Assembly (NCBI GenBank): GCA_038224615.1
Contig: JBBRFH010000090.1
Coordinates: forward strand, 1-11,949
Length of the DNA: 11,949 nt
From: JBBRFH01 sp038224615
Lineage (GTDB): Bacteria > Planctomycetota > Phycisphaerae > Tepidisphaerales > Tepidisphaeraceae
Reading direction: 5' to 3'
A program made the translations under genes and the position numbers. A model generated the notes under the pieces. That model saw only the letters and a list, made by a program, of their open reading frames with translations, was not told the DNA's origin and did no database searches. Within the stretch, counting starts at the first letter, position 1, and the number at the start of each line of letters is the position of its first letter. Of the stretch, positions 1-6,579 are shown piece by piece.

Positions 1-185
1 CTCATACTGCAAGTCAGGTCGAACTCGGCGAGTTTGTCCTGATATTGGCTACCGGCGTACTGGCTGCCCTGGTCGCTGTGATGCAGCAAGCCTGCTTCGG
101 GCTTAACCCTAGCCCAAGCCATCTCCAACGCCTCGACGCACAGGTCGGCGTGCAGGGTGTCTTTGATGTTCCAGCCGACCATCCG
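1..185 (-). pseudogene. IS3-family transposase OrfB (integrase core) fragment
   Basis: Read on the minus strand, the frame encodes an internal piece of an IS3-type DDE transposase. It holds VGWNIKDTLHADLCVEALEM and then HHSDQGSQYAG, which contains the second catalytic Asp of the rve integrase core. The frame runs off the left edge after LTCSM, so the C-terminal part with the catalytic Glu lies outside the window. At the other end, homology begins abruptly at R-M-V-G-W, and an in-frame TAG lies a few codons upstream (192-194). The N-terminal half of OrfB, OrfA and the insertion-sequence end are therefore missing. The break lies about 20 bases from the stop of the neighbouring phosphatase gene. 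It is a truncated, inactive remnant. Family assignment is strong; the subgroup is not determined. Confidence 0.85.
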
Positions 186-210
186 CGCAGCCTACCAGAC
201 TCGCGGCGCG

Positions 211-1929
211 TCATTCCACTTTCATCACGATCATGGTGAGGTCGTCGGAGCGGCTCGTGAGTCCGACGAAGCGGCGCACGTCCCAGAGCAGATGATCGGC
301 GATCGCCTGCGCCTTGCCGCCGCCGCTGGATTTGAAGGCGGCGAGGACGCGGTCTTTGCCGTAGGGCTGCTTCTCGAAATTCATCGCGTCCGGTAGGCCG
401 TCGGTGTAGAACAGCAGGGCGTCGCCGGACTGCAGGTCGAGGAAGTTTTGCGTGTAGTTTTCGGCAGGATCAATGCCCAGGATCATGTTGTCGCTGGGCA
501 ACTCGCTCACCTTGCCGTCGCGCAGGAGCAGGGCAGGTGGGTGGCCGGCGTTGCAGTAGGTGAGCCGGTGATTTCGGCCGTCGAGCACGCCGTAGAAAAG
601 CGTGACAAACTCGGTCGGCTTCGTGTCGCGGTACAGCATGATGTTCAGCCGCCGCACCACCTCGTACAGGTAATACACATTGTCGACCTGTGCCCGCAGC
701 GCCGCCCGGACACTGGCCATGATCAGCGATGCCGGCACGCCTTTGCCGCTGACGTCGGCGATCACCACGCCGATGTTTTCGTCCGGCAGCTCGATGAAAT
801 CGAAGAAGTCGCCGGCCAGCTCGAAGCAGGGGACGTAGGTGTACGCAAAATCGACCCCCGGCACATTGGGCGAATCGCTGGGGAGCATGCGCTGCTGCAC
901 TTCGGCCGCCATCTTGATCTGCCGTTCGATGGCTTCGCTCTGCCAGCGATCTTCCATCAACCGCGTGTTCTCGATCGCCGCCGACGCCTGGGCGGCGATC
1001 GCCTTCAGCAGGTCGATCTCGTACTGCTCGAACGACCGCTCGTCGGCGGTATACACCCGCAACATGCCGATCGGCCGGCCTTTGTAACGCATGCCGATCG
1101 ACAGCATCGAGACGATGCCCTCGCGGGCCGTCTCCTCGGGGTACTGTACGCGCGGATCGGTCGCCATGTTCTTGACGTACTCGTACCCGCGCGGCGACCA
1201 GGCGACGCGGTCGATCTCGCTCGCGCCCATCCGGATCGGCCCTTTGTTCAGGTACTGCGGCGACAGGTTGTGCGTCGCCTTGATCAGAAGCTGATCGCCT
1301 TTGGCGTTGATCAGCCGGATCGAGGCCGCCCGCACGTCCATCACCTCGCACACGGCGCGCACCGTCCGCTCCAGCAGCTTCTTCAGATCGCGCGGCTCGG
1401 CGAGCATCATCGTGACGTTGTAGATCGTCGTCAGCTCGTTGAACCGCTGCCGCAGTTCATACTCCTGAAAGCACAATCGCGCGACGGTGTTGGCGATCAT
1501 CGTCACGAACTGCACCGCGGCGGCACGCATGCCGGGGTTCGTGGAGATCTGGCGGACCAGTTGCTTGATCGCCTTCCCGTCGAGCTGGAATTTCTCCGAG
1601 AGCTTGGCGATCGTCGCTTCGTCCAGCCCGGTCGTGCCCGTGCCGACGGTCATGCGGATCATCCCCAGCTTCTGCCCCTGCACGATGATTGGCGCGTGAT
1701 ACTCGCGGCCGTGCTTCTGGGCCTCGGGAATCTCCTGCTCGGCGCGGGCGATCGCGTTCTGCCGCTCGACAAACTCGTTCGTCGGTTGCTGCTGCGTGAG
1801 CACGGCGCCGGTGGCGTCGGTGATGATCGCCTTCACGTTCGCGACGGCGGCAAAGCTGTCCTGAATCTCCTGGAGCGTCGAAACGTCCATGAAATCGGTC
1901 AGCCTGAAGTTGGGGGAGTTCAGATCCAT
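211..1929 (-). CDS. Sensor PP2C phosphatase: PocR-like + GAF + SpoIIE domains
   Basis: Predicted cytoplasmic serine phosphatase of the RsbU/SpoIIE type, which usually dephosphorylates an anti-sigma-factor antagonist. From the ATG it has 572 residues. Residues about 8-98 resemble a PocR ligand-binding sensor (FMDVSTLQEIQDSFAAV...ITDATGAVLT). Residues about 163-323 look like a GAF domain (TIYNVTMMLAEPRDL, IGMLRVYTADERSFEQYEIDLL). A helical linker with the usual AAEVQQRMLP motif follows, then a PP2C domain at about 355-572. Metal-binding motifs are intact: GDFFDF (D374, D377), ADVSGKG (D392), GHPPALL, YTDG (D510) and SDDLTMIV (D562/D563). No membrane segment or signal peptide is visible. An in-frame TTG at 1933-1935 is an alternative start two codons upstream; neither start has a clear Shine-Dalgarno site. 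No anti-sigma kinase or STAS gene is next to it, so its target is unknown. Confidence 0.9.
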   Translation of the reverse strand: MDLNSPNFRLTDFMDVSTLQEIQDSFAAVANVKAIITDATGAVLTQQQPTNEFVERQNAIARAEQEIPEAQKHGREYHAPIIVQGQKLGMIRMTVGTGTTGLDEATIAKLSEKFQLDGKAIKQLVRQISTNPGMRAAAVQFVTMIANTVARLCFQEYELRQRFNELTTIYNVTMMLAEPRDLKKLLERTVRAVCEVMDVRAASIRLINAKGDQLLIKATHNLSPQYLNKGPIRMGASEIDRVAWSPRGYEYVKNMATDPRVQYPEETAREGIVSMLSIGMRYKGRPIGMLRVYTADERSFEQYEIDLLKAIAAQASAAIENTRLMEDRWQSEAIERQIKMAAEVQQRMLPSDSPNVPGVDFAYTYVPCFELAGDFFDFIELPDENIGVVIADVSGKGVPASLIMASVRAALRAQVDNVYYLYEVVRRLNIMLYRDTKPTEFVTLFYGVLDGRNHRLTYCNAGHPPALLLRDGKVSELPSDNMILGIDPAENYTQNFLDLQSGDALLFYTDGLPDAMNFEKQPYGKDRVLAAFKSSGGGKAQAIADHLLWDVRRFVGLTSRSDDLTMIVMKVE

Positions 1930-1950
1930 TTCCAAAAGCGCAAGGCGAGC

Positions 1951-1978
1951 ATCATAGATTCAGCATTCTAACGTGCAA
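1951..1978 (-). promoter_or_regulatory. Candidate sigma70-like promoter of the phosphatase gene
   Basis: On the minus strand, TTGCAC (1973-1978) and TATGAT (1951-1956) are separated by 16 bases. The -10 matches consensus at five of six positions; the -35 is weak. Transcription would begin near 1944, giving a leader of about 15 bases before the ATG at 1929, too short for a normal ribosome binding site, and none is seen. Confidence 0.35.
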
Positions 1979-2055
1979 CGCCGCCGAAACTTGCGCCCAC
2001 TCACCGCCGTGCCACGGCAGAGCCCAGCGAATCGGTGCTTGATCGGCGTCCGAGA

Positions 2056-2092
2056 GCAGACGTCTGCGGGTTAACGCCGGCCTGTGGGCCTC
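2056..2092. repeat. 12-base palindrome plus adjacent hairpin in the divergent gap
   Basis: GCAGACGTCTGC at 2056-2067 is a perfect palindrome. Just after it, GGCC (2079-2082), a TGTG loop and GGCC (2087-2090) form a short hairpin preceded by GGTTAACGCC. The segment GGTTAACGCC resembles the start of the hairpin repeat found at 9055, 9097 and 11920, so this may be a diverged copy. The function is unknown; a regulator site or a repeat remnant are both possible. Confidence 0.35.
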
Positions 2093-2115
2093 TATCGGGT
2101 GTGGCTAAGTTTCGA

Positions 2116-2140
2116 TTCGTGCAGTTCGTGGAGATTCGTG
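2116..2140. repeat. Three phased TTCGTG repeats upstream of miaB
   Basis: TTCGTG occurs at 2116-2121, 2125-2130 and 2135-2140, a spacing of 9 and 10 bases, close to one helical turn. A partial TTCGA precedes it at 2111. The phasing could suit a DNA-binding protein, but similar 'attcgtg' strings occur as dispersed repeats in many environmental genomes, so a decayed repeat is equally likely. Confidence 0.4.
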
Positions 2141-2171
2141 GTTTCTGCTCATCGGGCGATGGGCGTGGGAA

Positions 2172-2201
2172 TTGGCGAATTTTGCGTTTTCCGGGCATAA
2201 T
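2172..2201 (+). promoter_or_regulatory. Candidate miaB promoter giving a near-leaderless transcript
   Basis: TTGGCG (2172-2177) and CATAAT (2196-2201) are separated by 18 bases. The -10 matches five of six and the -35 four of six consensus positions. The start point would fall near 2208, only a few bases before the miaB ATG at 2211. No Shine-Dalgarno sequence precedes that ATG, which fits leaderless or near-leaderless translation. Confidence 0.35.
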
Positions 2202-2210
2202 TGCCGGACT

Positions 2211-3707
2211 ATGCCCAAGAAGTTGTACCTGGAGACCTTCGGCTGCCAGATGAACGTGCTCGACAGCGAGCTGGTTCTCTCGCAGTTGCGTGCCCAGGGG
2301 TACACTTCGACCGACGACCGCGATCAGGCCGACGTCATCCTCTACAACACCTGCTCAGTGCGCGAACACGCCGAGCAGAAGGTGTGGAGCCGATTGGGCG
2401 AGCTTCGGCAGCGCAAGCTGGACGAACCCGGCCTGGTGATCGGCGTGATCGGGTGCATGGCCGAGCGCGAGGGGACGAGCATCTTCAAGCGCAACCCGCA
2501 CATCGACATCCTCTGCGGCCCGGCCGAGCTTGATAAGCTGCCCGGAATGGTCCACAACGCCGTGGTGACCGGCGGCGATGCGTCGAAAGCACGCGGCGTG
2601 GCGCTGATGGGCAATGGCGTGCGTCGCTCGTCGACGTTGCAGGTGGCGCGGGATGAGCTGGAGATGCTCGATCTGTCGCGCGCAGTTTCGCCGGGCGATG
2701 ATCTTTCGCAGGCGTATGTGCGGATCACGCGCGGGTGTAACAAATTCTGTACCTACTGCGTCGTCCCGTACACGCGCGGGCCGGAGGTGCATCGTCCGCC
2801 GGCGAACATCATCGAGGAGGTGCGCAAACTCGTCGATGCGGGTGCGAAGGAAGTGACGCTTCTCGGGCAGACGATCAATCACTACTTCTTCACCCACGGC
2901 GACGGCCGAAAGACGACGTTCGCCGACTTGCTGTACCAAATCCACGAGGCCACGCCCGATCTGCCGCGGCTGCGATTCGTCACGAGTTTTCCGCGCGATT
3001 TCACGAACGAAGCGCTCGACGCGATGCGCGACTGCCCGCGCATCTGCCGTTACCTGCACGCCCCCGCCCAGCACGGCAGCAACCGCGTGCTGAAGCTGAT
3101 GAACCGGGGGTACAGCGTCGAGCAGTACCGCGATTTCGTCGATCGTGCCCGCGAGCGGATGCCGGATATCTCGATCGCCAGCGATTTCATCGTCGGGTTC
3201 CCGACGGAGACCGACGCGGAGTTCGAGCAGACGTCCGAGATCGTTCGCTATGCGAAATTTAAGAACAGTTTTATTTTTAAGTACAGCCCGCGCCCCGGCA
3301 CGACCGCGATCGACCGCTACGAAGACGACATTGCCGAGGACGTGAAGCGCCAGCGCAACAATCGCCTGCTCGAAGTGCAGGGTGAAGTGTGTGTCGCGAA
3401 CAACCGCGCGATGGTGGGGAAGACGGTCGAGGTGATCGTCGAAGGCGAAAGCAAGCTCGTCACCAAGCCTGCGAAGAGCGCGACGGGTGTCGAACTGGGC
3501 GCGGGTTTCCAACGGCGTGCTCACTTCAGTGAGCCTGTCTCAGATTCTGCACTCCAGACCCAACTCGTCGGGCGAACCCGGGGCGATCAGGTCGTCGTCT
3601 TCGACGGGCCGCTGTCGATGCGCGGGAGCATTCTCGACGTTGAGATTGTTGATGCGCAGCGGATGACGCTGTTTGCTCGCATCGTCAGGACCGCAGTTCT
3701 CGATTGA
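2211..3707 (+). CDS. miaB: tRNA-2-methylthio-N6-dimethylallyladenosine synthase MiaB
   Basis: Radical-SAM methylthiotransferase that adds the 2-methylthio group to i6A37 in tRNAs reading UNN codons. The 498-residue product shows the full architecture. The N-terminal UPF0004 domain carries cluster cysteines C12 (TFGCQMN), C48 (NTCSVREHAEQK) and C82 (GCMAE). The radical SAM domain has C176, C180 and C183 in RGCNKFCTYCVVPYTRGPEV, and the C-terminal TRAM domain ends GRTRGDQVVVFDGP...ILDVEIVDA. MiaB is usually about 440-480 residues. The excess lies in the TRAM domain, where about 37 residues separate EGESKL from GRTRG; E. coli MiaB has about six there. The ATG at 2211 is chosen because the conserved KLYLETFGCQMN begins immediately; the upstream TTG (2172) adds non-conserved residues. 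It heads a probable operon with the next two genes. Confidence 0.97.
   Translation: MPKKLYLETFGCQMNVLDSELVLSQLRAQGYTSTDDRDQADVILYNTCSVREHAEQKVWSRLGELRQRKLDEPGLVIGVIGCMAEREGTSIFKRNPHIDILCGPAELDKLPGMVHNAVVTGGDASKARGVALMGNGVRRSSTLQVARDELEMLDLSRAVSPGDDLSQAYVRITRGCNKFCTYCVVPYTRGPEVHRPPANIIEEVRKLVDAGAKEVTLLGQTINHYFFTHGDGRKTTFADLLYQIHEATPDLPRLRFVTSFPRDFTNEALDAMRDCPRICRYLHAPAQHGSNRVLKLMNRGYSVEQYRDFVDRARERMPDISIASDFIVGFPTETDAEFEQTSEIVRYAKFKNSFIFKYSPRPGTTAIDRYEDDIAEDVKRQRNNRLLEVQGEVCVANNRAMVGKTVEVIVEGESKLVTKPAKSATGVELGAGFQRRAHFSEPVSDSALQTQLVGRTRGDQVVVFDGPLSMRGSILDVEIVDAQRMTLFARIVRTAVLD
3519..3534. repeat. Perfect palindromic hairpin inside the miaB TRAM insert
   Basis: GCTCAC, loop TTCA, GTGAGC form a six-base-pair perfect stem within coding sequence. 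It lies in the extra segment of MiaB (residues about 417-452). Codons around it (AGT, CCT, TCA, GAT, TCT, GCA) are less GC-rich than those of the rest of the gene. Confidence 0.6.
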
Positions 3708-3719
3708 GCGGCGCGCCGC
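3708..3719. other. GC palindrome directly after the miaB stop
   Basis: GCGGCGCGCCGC is a perfect 12-base palindrome abutting the stop codon. It could form a small hairpin between miaB and the next gene, but no T-run follows, so it is not a convincing intrinsic terminator. Confidence 0.3.
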
Positions 3720-3740
3720 CCACGGCTACACTTGAAAACA

Positions 3741-4433
3741 ATGTCTCCGCTTCCTGCATTGGTCATCATGGCGCACCATCCGACTCCGGGTCGCGTGAAA
3801 ACGCGGCTGCAGCCGGTGTTTAGCGAAGCACAGTCGGCCGAGATCGAGCGGATTTTTTTGCTGCACTTCATTGAGCGACTCGAAGCCCTGAAGCTCGGCC
3901 AGATCATCGTCTGCTACGACCCGCCGACTGCTGCGGACGCGTTTGCGGATCTGCTGGGACATGACCGGCTCGATCTGCTGCCCCAGGAGTGCGGCGATCT
4001 TGGCTCGCGGCTGGCGGCGTGCGCGAAGTTGCTCGAAAAGCGATTTGAACAGGTGATCTTCCTTGGCGTCGACAGCCCCGATGTGCCTGCCGGGCTGCTG
4101 CATCAACTGATCAGCCTTCTCGGCCCGCACCCGGTGGCGCTCGGCCCGACTGACGACGGCGGTTTCTGGGGATTGGGTCTGACGACATCGCTGGAACTGG
4201 TCGACCTGCTGAGCAACATCGAGTGGTCCAGCGGCCGCGAACTGGCCCAGCTTGTTGAGAAGTTCAATTGTCGAAGTCTGCCAGTTGGGCTGGCCGATCA
4301 ATGGTCGGATGTTGTTCGGCCGGAGGATATGACCGCGCTGATCGAGCGGTTACGACATTCGAGCGAACCGACCGATCAAGTCCTTTTGGAAAAATTTAGC
4401 CCCGTCCTGACACGGGATGGAGCCCCCGCATGA
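3741..4433 (+). CDS. TIGR04282-family transferase (DUF2064), GT-A-like nucleotidyl/glycosyl transferase
   Basis: A 230-residue cytoplasmic protein of the TIGR04282/DUF2064 group, related in fold to MobA-like and GT-A sugar nucleotidyltransferases. The diagnostic motifs are in order: PTPGRVKTRL (15-23) near the N-terminus as the nucleotide-binding segment, GDLGSRL (85-91), GVDSPDVP (109-116) with the metal-binding DSPD, and GPTDDGGFWGLG (135-146). The biochemical substrate of the family is not settled, so no reaction is assigned. The ATG at 3741 is preferred to the in-frame TTG at 3732 because the conserved part starts at once. It lies 33 bases after miaB, and its TGA overlaps the ATG of the response regulator gene, which indicates co-transcription. 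Confidence 0.88.
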   Translation: MSPLPALVIMAHHPTPGRVKTRLQPVFSEAQSAEIERIFLLHFIERLEALKLGQIIVCYDPPTAADAFADLLGHDRLDLLPQECGDLGSRLAACAKLLEKRFEQVIFLGVDSPDVPAGLLHQLISLLGPHPVALGPTDDGGFWGLGLTTSLELVDLLSNIEWSSGRELAQLVEKFNCRSLPVGLADQWSDVVRPEDMTALIERLRHSSEPTDQVLLEKFSPVLTRDGAPA

Positions 4434-4939
4434 CAGAAACCAATCCGGGCATTCCCGCCACCCAGCCGGCCACCGCCGTGACCGAATCGTTCCTGCCGAA
4501 CTCGACGGTGCTGATCGTGGACGACAATGCGCAGAACGTCGAGTTGCTGGCCGCGTTTCTTGAGTCGCTGCCGGTGAAGCTGGTCATGGCTTATGACGGC
4601 GTCGAGGCGCTGGAGAAGGTGGCCGAGCACGATCCGGATCTGATCCTGCTCGATATCATGATGCCGCGCATGAGCGGGTTTCAGGTCTGCCGCAAGCTCA
4701 AGGCCGACGCCAAGACGCGCGACATCCAGGTGCTGATGGTGACGGCGTTGAACGAACTCGGCGACATCGAACAAGCCGCCGAGTGCGGAACGGACGATTT
4801 CGTCTCCAAGCCGGTCAACAAATTTGAGCTGCTGACCCGCGTTAAGAGCCTGCTCCGCGTGCGGCATCTCAAAAGTGAGCTCGAGCGGGCGCTGACGTAC
4901 CTGAACGAAGTCGAACACGAATCCACCGGCTCCGAGTGA
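4430..4939 (+). CDS. Single-domain response regulator (CheY/DivK-like REC) with C-terminal coiled coil
   Basis: Receiver protein of 169 residues with no DNA-binding or enzymatic output domain. After a Pro/Thr-rich extension (1-24), the REC domain covers about 25-145. It has the acidic pair D31/D32 (LIVDDNAQN), phospho-acceptor D75 in LILLDIMMPRMSGF, switch T105 in LMVTALNE and K127 in SKPVNKFEL, so all phosphorylation residues are present. The tail (about 145-165) is a short charged helix. The sequence resembles the first receiver of PleD-like proteins. The ATG overlaps the preceding stop (ATGA) and is preceded by GGATGGAG, consistent with translational coupling. No histidine kinase is nearby, so the partner is unknown. 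Confidence 0.93.
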   Translation: MTETNPGIPATQPATAVTESFLPNSTVLIVDDNAQNVELLAAFLESLPVKLVMAYDGVEALEKVAEHDPDLILLDIMMPRMSGFQVCRKLKADAKTRDIQVLMVTALNELGDIEQAAECGTDDFVSKPVNKFELLTRVKSLLRVRHLKSELERALTYLNEVEHESTGSE

Positions 4940-4968
4940 TCGCGTCGCCAACGGCAAGACCCCGCTTT

Positions 4969-5053
4969 GTCATCCTGAGCGCAGCGAAGGATCTACTGGC
5001 CCCGTCAGGGCGCTAACGCCGCGAAGCGATCCTTCGGGGTGCCTCAGGATGAC
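4969..5053. repeat. 85-base near-palindromic dispersed element, copy A
   Basis: The element begins GTCATCCTGAGCGCAGCGAA and ends with the inverted version CTCAGGATGAC; the two outer arms of about 25 bases are largely complementary. It lies between the response regulator and fchA-like genes. A second copy of exactly the same length is at 6616-6700. Strings of this type ('catcctgagcgaagcgaagg') occur in many environmental bacterial genomes as a REP/MITE-like repeat. No target-site duplication is evident. Confidence 0.85.
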
Positions 5054-5082
5054 AGCGTCTTTTACGTCGCGGAAGCATTCAC

Positions 5083-5685
5083 ATGATCGACAGCACCACC
5101 TCGATTTCTGATTTCCTCAGCGCAGCCGCCGCCAAGCAACCGACGCCGGGCGGCGGGGCTGTCGCGGCGCTGGCAGGAGCGCTGGCGGCGGCGATGGCAG
5201 AGATGGTGCTGAATTACTCCGTTGCCAAGAAGGATCTGCTGCAATTCAGCGAGTCGAACAAGGCCGCGTTGCATGAGTTGTCGACGGCGCGGCAACTGCT
5301 GCTCGATCTGCTTGTCGAGGATCAGGCGGCGTACCAGTCCTACAGTGATGCCAAGAAGTCCGGCGCCGATGTCGGCCCGCTGATCGATCAGTGCGTTCGC
5401 GTGCCCGAATCAATCGGCATCACCGCGCTGGCGATCCTGCAGATTGCCAACCGCGTCGTCGGCCGGAGCAACAAGTGGCTGCTGAGCGATCTCGCCGTCT
5501 GTGGCGAACTGGCAATGGCAACCGTTCGGTGCGCGATCCACAACGTGCGCGTGAATCTTCCCGAAGTCGCCGACGCGATGCGGCGTGCAAAGCTGTCAGG
5601 AGAATGCGACCGGCTGCAAGCCCGCGCCGTCGAGGAGATCAGGAAACTGATCCCCGCGATCAGCGCCATCCAATCCGCCAAATGA
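5083..5685 (+). CDS. Cyclodeaminase/cyclohydrolase family protein (FchA-like)
   Basis: A 200-residue all-helical protein of the FTCD_C family (formiminotetrahydrofolate cyclodeaminase / methenyl-THF cyclohydrolase), cytoplasmic, in one-carbon folate metabolism. Family features are ISDFLSAAAAKQPTPGGGAV (8-27), the Ala-rich helix ALAGALAAAMAEMVLNYS, EDQAAYQSY (79-87) and NKWLLSDLAVCGELAMA (130-146). The length equals free-standing FchA proteins, and no formiminotransferase domain is attached. The ATG is preceded by GGAAG at a slightly long distance. Cyclohydrolase and cyclodeaminase activity cannot be told apart from the sequence. Its stop overlaps the start of the next small gene. The palindromic repeat immediately upstream leaves little room for its own promoter. 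Confidence 0.9.
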   Translation: MIDSTTSISDFLSAAAAKQPTPGGGAVAALAGALAAAMAEMVLNYSVAKKDLLQFSESNKAALHELSTARQLLLDLLVEDQAAYQSYSDAKKSGADVGPLIDQCVRVPESIGITALAILQIANRVVGRSNKWLLSDLAVCGELAMATVRCAIHNVRVNLPEVADAMRRAKLSGECDRLQARAVEEIRKLIPAISAIQSAK

Positions 5686-5930
5686 GCAGCGACCCGCGCG
5701 ACTACAAGCTCGACATCAGCTCGATCAAGAAGCCGGCTGACGCCGCGCCGTCGACGCCGCGGGCCAAGCCGTTTCTCTCGGTGCTCTTCAACTGCTGCAA
5801 GGTTTACCAGCGTGTCTACCGCAACACCGCCGGCGACAAGTACGAAGGCCGCTGTCCGCGTTGCGGGCGCAACATCACATTCGTCGTCGGCTCGGGCGGT
5901 ACGAACGACCGGTTTTTTGTGGTAGAGTGA
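5682..5930 (+). CDS. Small putative zinc-ribbon protein
   Basis: An 82-residue protein, likely cytoplasmic, with no signal peptide or membrane segment. The first 30 residues are polar and Pro/Ala-rich. The core is FLSVLFNCCKVYQRVYRN (31-48) followed by GRCPRCGRNITFVVGSGG (57-74). C38/C39 and C58/C61 could form one zinc-binding knuckle pair. The start at 5682 overlaps the fchA-like stop (ATGA), fixing the start and implying coupled translation. I recall similar CPRCG proteins as conserved hypotheticals in Planctomycetes, but no function is known to me. Confidence 0.8.
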   Translation: MSSDPRDYKLDISSIKKPADAAPSTPRAKPFLSVLFNCCKVYQRVYRNTAGDKYEGRCPRCGRNITFVVGSGGTNDRFFVVE

Positions 5931-5961
5931 GTGGACGACGAGTGTGGCGTAGTGCGTGTGG

Positions 5962-6029
5962 CGTGAGGGAATGCAGACGTCCTCTCACGAAACACGGATC
6001 ACGCAACATTCATCGGTTTCGTGAAGGAG
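5962..6029 (+). promoter_or_regulatory. Candidate leader RNA with two mutually exclusive hairpins before 6034
   Basis: Hairpin 1 pairs CGTGAGGGA (5962-5970) with TCCTCTCACG (5980-5989), nine pairs with one bulged T and a nine-base loop. Hairpin 2 pairs TCACGAAAC (5985-5993) with GTTTCGTGA (6016-6024), nine perfect pairs. Bases 5985-5989 belong to both, so only one can form. The right arm of hairpin 2 touches the Shine-Dalgarno sequence AAGGAG (6024-6029) of the gene starting at 6034. The pairing is directly visible; a regulatory role is an inference, and no T-run is present. Confidence 0.45.
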
Positions 6030-6033
6030 CTTG

Positions 6034-6579
6034 ATGAGCAGCGCCGCATCCGCCAGCACCAGCAAACCCAGTCAGCTCGCGCCCCAAGGCGGCTACGCGG
6101 TCGCGCGGCCGCACGGCAAGTGTACCATCACTGGCAACGACATCGTGCCCGGCGACAAGTTCATGGCGATGCTCAAGGAGACGCCCATCGGGCTCGAGCG
6201 TATCGACGTCTCGATCGACGCATGGAAAGACGCGCCCAGGGACGACGCCCTCGCATTCTGGCAGACGATCATGCCGCGGCCGGAGCAGGTGAAGAAGCGG
6301 CTGTTCGTCGATGACGAAGTTCTCTGCACGCTCTTCGAGCGCCTCGCCGACACGCAGGAGGAACTGAAGGTCCATTTCCGTTTCGTGCTCGGCATGATCA
6401 TGATCCGCAAGCGACGACTCGTCTACGAAGGCAACGACTCCCACGACGGCCACGACTACTGGGTCGTCCGCTTCCGCGGCAAGGAAGAGAAGCTGAGCAT
6501 GCTCGACCCCAAGCTGAACGAGGAGCAGGTGCGGGCAGTCAGCTCGCAGCTCAGCGAGATCATGAACGAGGAGCTGTGA
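6034..6579 (+). CDS. Conserved hypothetical protein of a Planctomycetes-like family
   Basis: A 181-residue protein of unknown function, without signal peptide or membrane helices. After a low-complexity Ser/Ala start, residues 28-45 read GKCTITGNDIVPGDKFMA, reminiscent of a small treble-clef-like start with a single Cys. A conserved-looking block follows: LERIDVSIDAW (54-64), AFWQTIMP (74-81), KKRLFVDDEVL (87-97). An acidic helical C-terminus ends the protein. I recall hypothetical proteins with this layout in planctomycete genomes but no assigned function. The start is fixed by a strong AAGGAG four bases upstream; the TTG at 6031 would be too close. Its stop TGA shares bases with the ATG of the lipoprotein gene (TGATG). 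It is probably the first gene of a three-gene unit running to 9060. Confidence 0.8.
   Translation: MSSAASASTSKPSQLAPQGGYAVARPHGKCTITGNDIVPGDKFMAMLKETPIGLERIDVSIDAWKDAPRDDALAFWQTIMPRPEQVKKRLFVDDEVLCTLFERLADTQEELKVHFRFVLGMIMIRKRRLVYEGNDSHDGHDYWVVRFRGKEEKLSMLDPKLNEEQVRAVSSQLSEIMNEEL

Noticed and set aside
448..1971. Long plus-strand open frame (507 residues) opposite the phosphatase gene
   Set aside because: Arg/His/Asp-rich shadow of a GC-rich gene; the opposite strand encodes a complete three-domain phosphatase with intact motifs.
2001..2305. Short open frames in the divergent gap before miaB
   Set aside because: No conserved motifs, no ribosome binding sites, and residues such as PRISTNCTNRN reflect the TTCGTG repeats.
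2355..3524. Long minus-strand open frame opposite miaB
   Set aside because: Antisense shadow; miaB on the plus strand has all cluster cysteines in order.
5391..5681. Upstream extension of the 82-residue CxxC protein frame
   Set aside because: The stretch overlaps the FchA-like gene, is Arg-rich shadow sequence, and the ATGA overlap at 5682 gives a clean start.
5962..5993. Hairpin as an intrinsic terminator after the CxxC protein gene
   Set aside because: No T-run follows the stem; the overlap with a second stem touching the ribosome binding site makes a leader role more plausible.
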